Below, one piece after another: positions 60,858 to 64,000 of a stretch of DNA of 64,000 nucleotides (position 1 is the first letter of the stretch; each line of letters starts with the position of its first letter). The DNA comes from Draconibacterium aestuarii (GTDB lineage: Bacteria; Bacteroidota; Bacteroidia; Bacteroidales; Prolixibacteraceae), in NCBI GenBank assembly GCA_026671195.1, contig JAPOHD010000005.1, positions 248,001 through 312,000 on the forward strand. The letters run 5' to 3'. The notes beneath the pieces are model-generated. The model did no database searches and was not told where the DNA came from. It saw only the letters and a program-made list of their open reading frames with translations. Both the position numbers and the translations under genes were made by a program.

Positions 60858-62747
60858 TTATCCTAATTGAACTAAAACATCATCTTCGTCAACGTTGTCG
60901 CCATTTGCTTTTAAAATTGCAGTTACTGTACCTGCGCTTTCAGAAACAATTGCATTGTAGGTTTTCATCGATTCGATGTAACAAATCAAATCACCTTCTT
61001 TCACTGCGTCGCCAACTTTTAATGCGGTTTCGGTATTATCCTTGGTAAGCATAAATTTACCTTCGAGCGGTGCAACCACTTCCGAAACAGCTCCGGTAGC
61101 AGCCGGTGCAGGAGCGGCGGCAGGAGCAGCTGGGGCAGCAGCTCCGTTTGTTGAAGCTGCAGGAGCAACATCGCCGTACGAAATACCCACATTAAATTTC
61201 TCGCCATTTATGTCGATAATCATCGATTTAGGCTCGTAAGCACCGGCAACAGCGGCAGGAACTTCTTTGCAGTCCTTTTTCATTTTCGCCTCTTTTTTGC
61301 GTGCCAGTTCTTCTTCGAAATCTTGTTTTGCTTTACCCGATTTGTAGGCTCGGTATTGTTCAGGGTGCATAGCCAGTTCGAACAATTCTTCATCGTCCTG
61401 TCCAAAGTCCCAGTTATTGTCTTTCATTTCTTTCCTGTAGTGGTCCAAATCATCAGGATACAGATCCTGTGGCACACCGGTGTAAAACTGCTTACCATGC
61501 GTTTCGGCCAGGTGAATGATTTCAGGAGCCAATTCTCCCGGAAGTTTACCCGATTTGCCAATAATCATATCCCAGATGTTGTCGGCAATCATACTCCAGC
61601 GTTCGCGTCCTTTGATCAACTGGGTTACATTCATTAATGCAAGGTTTTTTACATACTGGCTAAAAGGAGTTACCAGCGGCGGATAACCTAACATTGGCCA
61701 GATGTATTCCACTTCCTCAAATAATTTTATCAGAAGATCATCTTGAGTTAATACAGGTTTATTTCTTTTTTCCAGCCACTTGTTTACACTTTTCAGGTTC
61801 GTATCAAGGTCAGCCATCAAACTTCCCATCATTCCGCCCGGCAGACCTGAACCAATTAACAGCGAGTTCATTTGTCTGTTTTTCGAACTAATCCAGTACC
61901 CAAGGAAATCGTTCATAAAATCCTGAGTCATCGAACGCACCTCCATGTAGGCTTTCATGTTGATGTCTTTCACTTTAAAACCGGCATCTTTTAACATACC
62001 GTGAACTGCCAATACATCGGCATGACCTGTTCCCCACGAAAGGGGTTCCATTGCCACGTCGACATAATCAACACCTGCACGTGCAGCTTCCAAAATACTT
62101 GCCATCGAGAAACCAGGACCGGCGTGACCATGATACTGAACAATGGTTTCCGGATGTTTGGTTTTAATGTTTTTGATGATTTTACCGATAAAAGCCGGAC
62201 GGCCAATACCCGCCATATCTTTTACACAAATCTCGTCGGCACCCATCTCAATTAAAGTATTGGCAAGCTTTGTATAATATTCTACGGTATGTACTTTCGA
62301 AATGGTTAAACTCAATGCAGCCTGTGAGATCATTCCACCTTCTTTGGCAAATTTTATTGAGTTTTCAAGGTTGCGTGGGTCGTTCAATCCGCAAAACGAA
62401 CGAGCGATATCGGTACCCTGAAGTTTTTTTACTTTGTACATTAATTTACGAACATCGGCAGGAACCGGGCTCATCCTGATTCCGTTCAAAGCACGCTCAA
62501 GCATATGCGTTTGAATACCTGCATCGTTAAATGGTTGTGTCCAGCGGCGATTGGCCACGTTCGGATTTTCACCAAAAAGCAAGTTAATCTGTTCAAATCC
62601 GCCACCGTTGGTTTCAACCCTGTCGAAACACCCCATATCGATTATTGCCGGCGCAACTTTTTCTAATTGTTCTACTTTGGGAACATATTTTCCCGACGAC
62701 TGCCACATATCTCTATACAGCAAACTAAATTTAATCTCTCTACTCAT
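60858..62747 (-). CDS. Biotin-containing decarboxylase alpha subunit (OadA/PycB-like)
   Basis: A 629-residue carboxyltransferase. The TIM barrel covers about 1-290 (FSLLYRDMWQSSGKY, ETNGGGFEQINLLFGENP, YHGHAGPGFSMASILEAARA). A conserved carboxyltransferase tail follows to about 480. An Ala/Pro linker (about 535-555) leads to the biotinyl domain with the attachment lysine in IESMKTYNAI. The usual motif is AMKM; SMKT is a variant. It most likely decarboxylates oxaloacetate, though methylmalonyl- or other acyl-CoA cannot be fully excluded. The beta subunit gene follows after 9 bases. Confidence 0.9.
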   Translation of the reverse strand: MSREIKFSLLYRDMWQSSGKYVPKVEQLEKVAPAIIDMGCFDRVETNGGGFEQINLLFGENPNVANRRWTQPFNDAGIQTHMLERALNGIRMSPVPADVRKLMYKVKKLQGTDIARSFCGLNDPRNLENSIKFAKEGGMISQAALSLTISKVHTVEYYTKLANTLIEMGADEICVKDMAGIGRPAFIGKIIKNIKTKHPETIVQYHGHAGPGFSMASILEAARAGVDYVDVAMEPLSWGTGHADVLAVHGMLKDAGFKVKDINMKAYMEVRSMTQDFMNDFLGYWISSKNRQMNSLLIGSGLPGGMMGSLMADLDTNLKSVNKWLEKRNKPVLTQDDLLIKLFEEVEYIWPMLGYPPLVTPFSQYVKNLALMNVTQLIKGRERWSMIADNIWDMIIGKSGKLPGELAPEIIHLAETHGKQFYTGVPQDLYPDDLDHYRKEMKDNNWDFGQDDEELFELAMHPEQYRAYKSGKAKQDFEEELARKKEAKMKKDCKEVPAAVAGAYEPKSMIIDINGEKFNVGISYGDVAPAASTNGAAAPAAPAAAPAPAATGAVSEVVAPLEGKFMLTKDNTETALKVGDAVKEGDLICYIESMKTYNAIVSESAGTVTAILKANGDNVDEDDVLVQLG

Positions 62748-62786
62748 TTCGGTCTTATTTTTAGTTCTACCTGGATTATTACTTAT

Positions 62787-63044
62787 TTATTTGTTCTTCA
62801 GTTTTTCTATTGAAGTAACTTTTCCCTGTCCTTTTGTTGTGATCTCAACTGCCGAAATTATAGCAGCTAATTTTGAGGGACTTATTTCTTGAGTTGACTT
62901 TCCTGCACCAACCGTGGACGCTACCGGAACCGGTGCAAATTTATTGGTCAAACGTATAATTAAATTGCCCAGAACAACCACCATAATCAATATAAAGAAC
63001 ACGGTGCTCATTCCTGTTAACATTAGTTTTAAAGCTTCTGTCAT
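62787..63044 (-). CDS. Decarboxylase gamma subunit (OadG family)
   Basis: An 85-residue protein with one N-terminal TM (about 8-30: GMSTVFFILIMVVVLGNLII) and a short polar tail, as in OadG, which holds the alpha and beta subunits together and may bind zinc. It is the first gene of the operon, 39 bases before the alpha subunit. Sequence identity in this family is low, so context is the main support. Confidence 0.82.
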   Translation of the reverse strand: MTEALKLMLTGMSTVFFILIMVVVLGNLIIRLTNKFAPVPVASTVGAGKSTQEISPSKLAAIISAVEITTKGQGKVTSIEKLKNK

Positions 63045-63082
63045 ATGATTTGTTTTAAAAATTTCCCCTTAAAAAAAGGATG

Positions 63083-63111
63083 CAAATATATAATTGTCCG
63101 TTAATCACAAA
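63083..63111 (-). promoter_or_regulatory. Promoter of the decarboxylase operon
   Basis: Minus-strand TTTG (63111-63108), 17-base spacer, TATATTTG (63090-63083), an exact -7 match though the spacing is two bases short. It lies 38 bases before the gamma-subunit ATG. Confidence 0.5.
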
Positions 63112-63473
63112 CCTTTTTGACTTACAAATTGAAATTAAACCATGAGATTTAACAATGATTTGTAAGCACAAATAAAGAATTATTTCTTTCTTATCATACA
63201 ACCACCTGTCAAATAACCGGTTAAAGTAACCCTAATTAGATTAAGACAAATACGTATTAATAATTTAATAACATTAATAAATTAACATTAGAATATAACA
63301 ACATGAAAACCAATCAGATCCTGTTAAATTCCTGATGATTAAAACCGGAATCCATTTCCTTTAATAAAGAATTTTTTCCTTGAATCGATATAAATCAGAA
63401 ATAAGAAGGATTACCCTTTTTCAATCTGCAAGACGAAAACAAATACTAAAACCCGAAAATATGCTGCCATCCG

Positions 63474-63504
63474 TTTGTTGCTTCAACCATATCGAGTACC
63501 TTTA
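63474..63504 (+). promoter_or_regulatory. Promoter of the NYN-domain gene
   Basis: TTTG (63474-63477), 19-base spacer, TACCTTTA (63497-63504), one mismatch from TAnnTTTG. It lies 18 bases before the ATG. Confidence 0.55.
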
Positions 63505-63522
63505 ATCGTAGATTTAAAAATT

Positions 63523-64000
63523 ATGGACAAAGATTTAAAGTTAGCAGTGTTAATCGACGGCGATAATATTCCATCGGCTTATGTAAAAGAAATGATGGAG
63601 GAAATTGCAAAGTATGGAAATCCCACCATAAAACGTATATATGGCGATTGGACCAAACCCACACTCTCGAAATGGAAAAACCTTTTGCTTGAAAATGCCA
63701 TTACACCAATTCAGCAATACGGTTACACCACCGGAAAAAATGCCACCGACTCGGCCATGATTATTGATGCCATGGACATATTGTACAGCGAAAAAGTAAA
63801 TGGATTCTGCCTGGTTTCGAGCGACAGCGATTTTACACGTCTGGCAACACGTTTGCGTGAAGCAGGAATGCATGTGATCGGTATTGGTGAAAAGAAAACA
63901 CCCGAACCGTTTATTGTGGCCTGCGACCGTTTTATCTATATTGAAATACTTCGGAACCGTTCGAAAGAAAGTGAAAGCGAAAGCAACACTGCACCCGATA
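63523..64000 (+). CDS. NYN-domain (LabA/DUF88) protein, 3' end beyond window
   Basis: The first 159 residues of a protein that continues past the window. It is a PIN-like NYN domain: AVLIDGDNIPSAYVKEMMEE with the first Asp, IYGDWTKP, NATDSAMIIDAMDILYS with acidic residues, and LVSSDSDFTRLATRLREAG with the DSD motif. These residues form the Mg2+ site of a predicted ribonuclease. A Ser/Glu-rich linker begins at about 145, probably leading to an OST-HTH/LOTUS domain as in typical family members; that part is not visible. Confidence 0.88.
   Translation, partial: MDKDLKLAVLIDGDNIPSAYVKEMMEEIAKYGNPTIKRIYGDWTKPTLSKWKNLLLENAITPIQQYGYTTGKNATDSAMIIDAMDILYSEKVNGFCLVSSDSDFTRLATRLREAGMHVIGIGEKKTPEPFIVACDRFIYIEILRNRSKESESESNTAPD

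Larger units (their letters stand above)
63045..63522. other. Intergenic region between divergent units, 478 bp
   Basis: AT-rich. It holds the promoter of the decarboxylase operon (63083-63111) and that of the NYN gene (63474-63504). The 360 bases between show nothing further that I can support. Confidence 0.5.

Overview
The window looks like a chromosomal segment of a Bacteroidota bacterium, probably of the Marinilabiliales/Prolixibacteraceae type. I base this on Bacteroidota-restricted families (DUF4199, DUF1599, a BT_3928-like DoxX protein, DUF4876, DUF6850-like, DUF4857-like, DUF4159), a type IX secretion C-terminal sorting domain, promoters of the Bacteroidota form TTTG-N19/20-TAnnTTTG in front of several genes, and no clear Shine-Dalgarno sequences. 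Genus-level placement is inference. Most of the window is ordinary core genome and I see no insertion sequence, prophage or CRISPR array.

Layout. 1-1.5 kb: a cut-off SH3-like gene and two small genes. 2.0-2.5 kb: tRNA-Tyr, tRNA-Thr and the SRP RNA, all on the minus strand with recognisable promoters. 2.7-8.4 kb: DUF4199, glycosyltransferase and membrane protein genes, then a MacB-like ABC exporter, ending in a degenerate 42-bp tandem repeat. 8.8-14.3 kb: nitronate monooxygenase-like gene, folP-cdaA, and the divergent DUF1599-DoxX-tpiA group. 14.5-30.8 kb: a long one-strand cluster holding a lipoprotein, an ECF sigma factor with a Cys-tailed periplasmic protein and a one-TM protein, a NosR/NapH-like polyferredoxin with a heavy-metal-domain-like segment, a secreted beta-propeller, a TonB-dependent receptor, two DUF4876 lipoproteins, a DUF6850-like barrel and an ABC-2 transporter with a DUF4857-like protein. 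It ends in a strong terminator before prmA. 31-46 kb: assorted housekeeping genes, cytochrome bd oxidase, pyrophosphate-dependent phosphofructokinase, and an SPFH operon containing a frameshifted ribbon-helix-helix gene. 46-55 kb: ECF sigma factor, uvrA, phosphoesterase and SIMPL genes, with two decayed genes. 55.5-59.5 kb: an accessory stretch with an orphan DUF6119-family gene and a YdeI gene, each bordered by related palindromic elements, then a 41-bp satellite. 59.6-63.1 kb: a Na+-translocating decarboxylase operon. 63.5 kb to the end: a cut-off NYN-domain gene.

Function. The core metabolism points to a fermentative or microaerophilic life: PPi-linked glycolysis, a biotin-dependent sodium-pumping decarboxylase and a high-affinity bd oxidase. 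The 14.5-30.8 kb cluster reads as one regulated envelope system spanning outer membrane, periplasm and inner membrane. A metal or metal-complex uptake/handling role is my best inference, not something the sequence proves. The most unusual features are this cluster, the cassette-like arrangement at 55.7-59.1 kb, the two tandem satellites, and the broken genes at 43.9, 52.8 and 53.8 kb.
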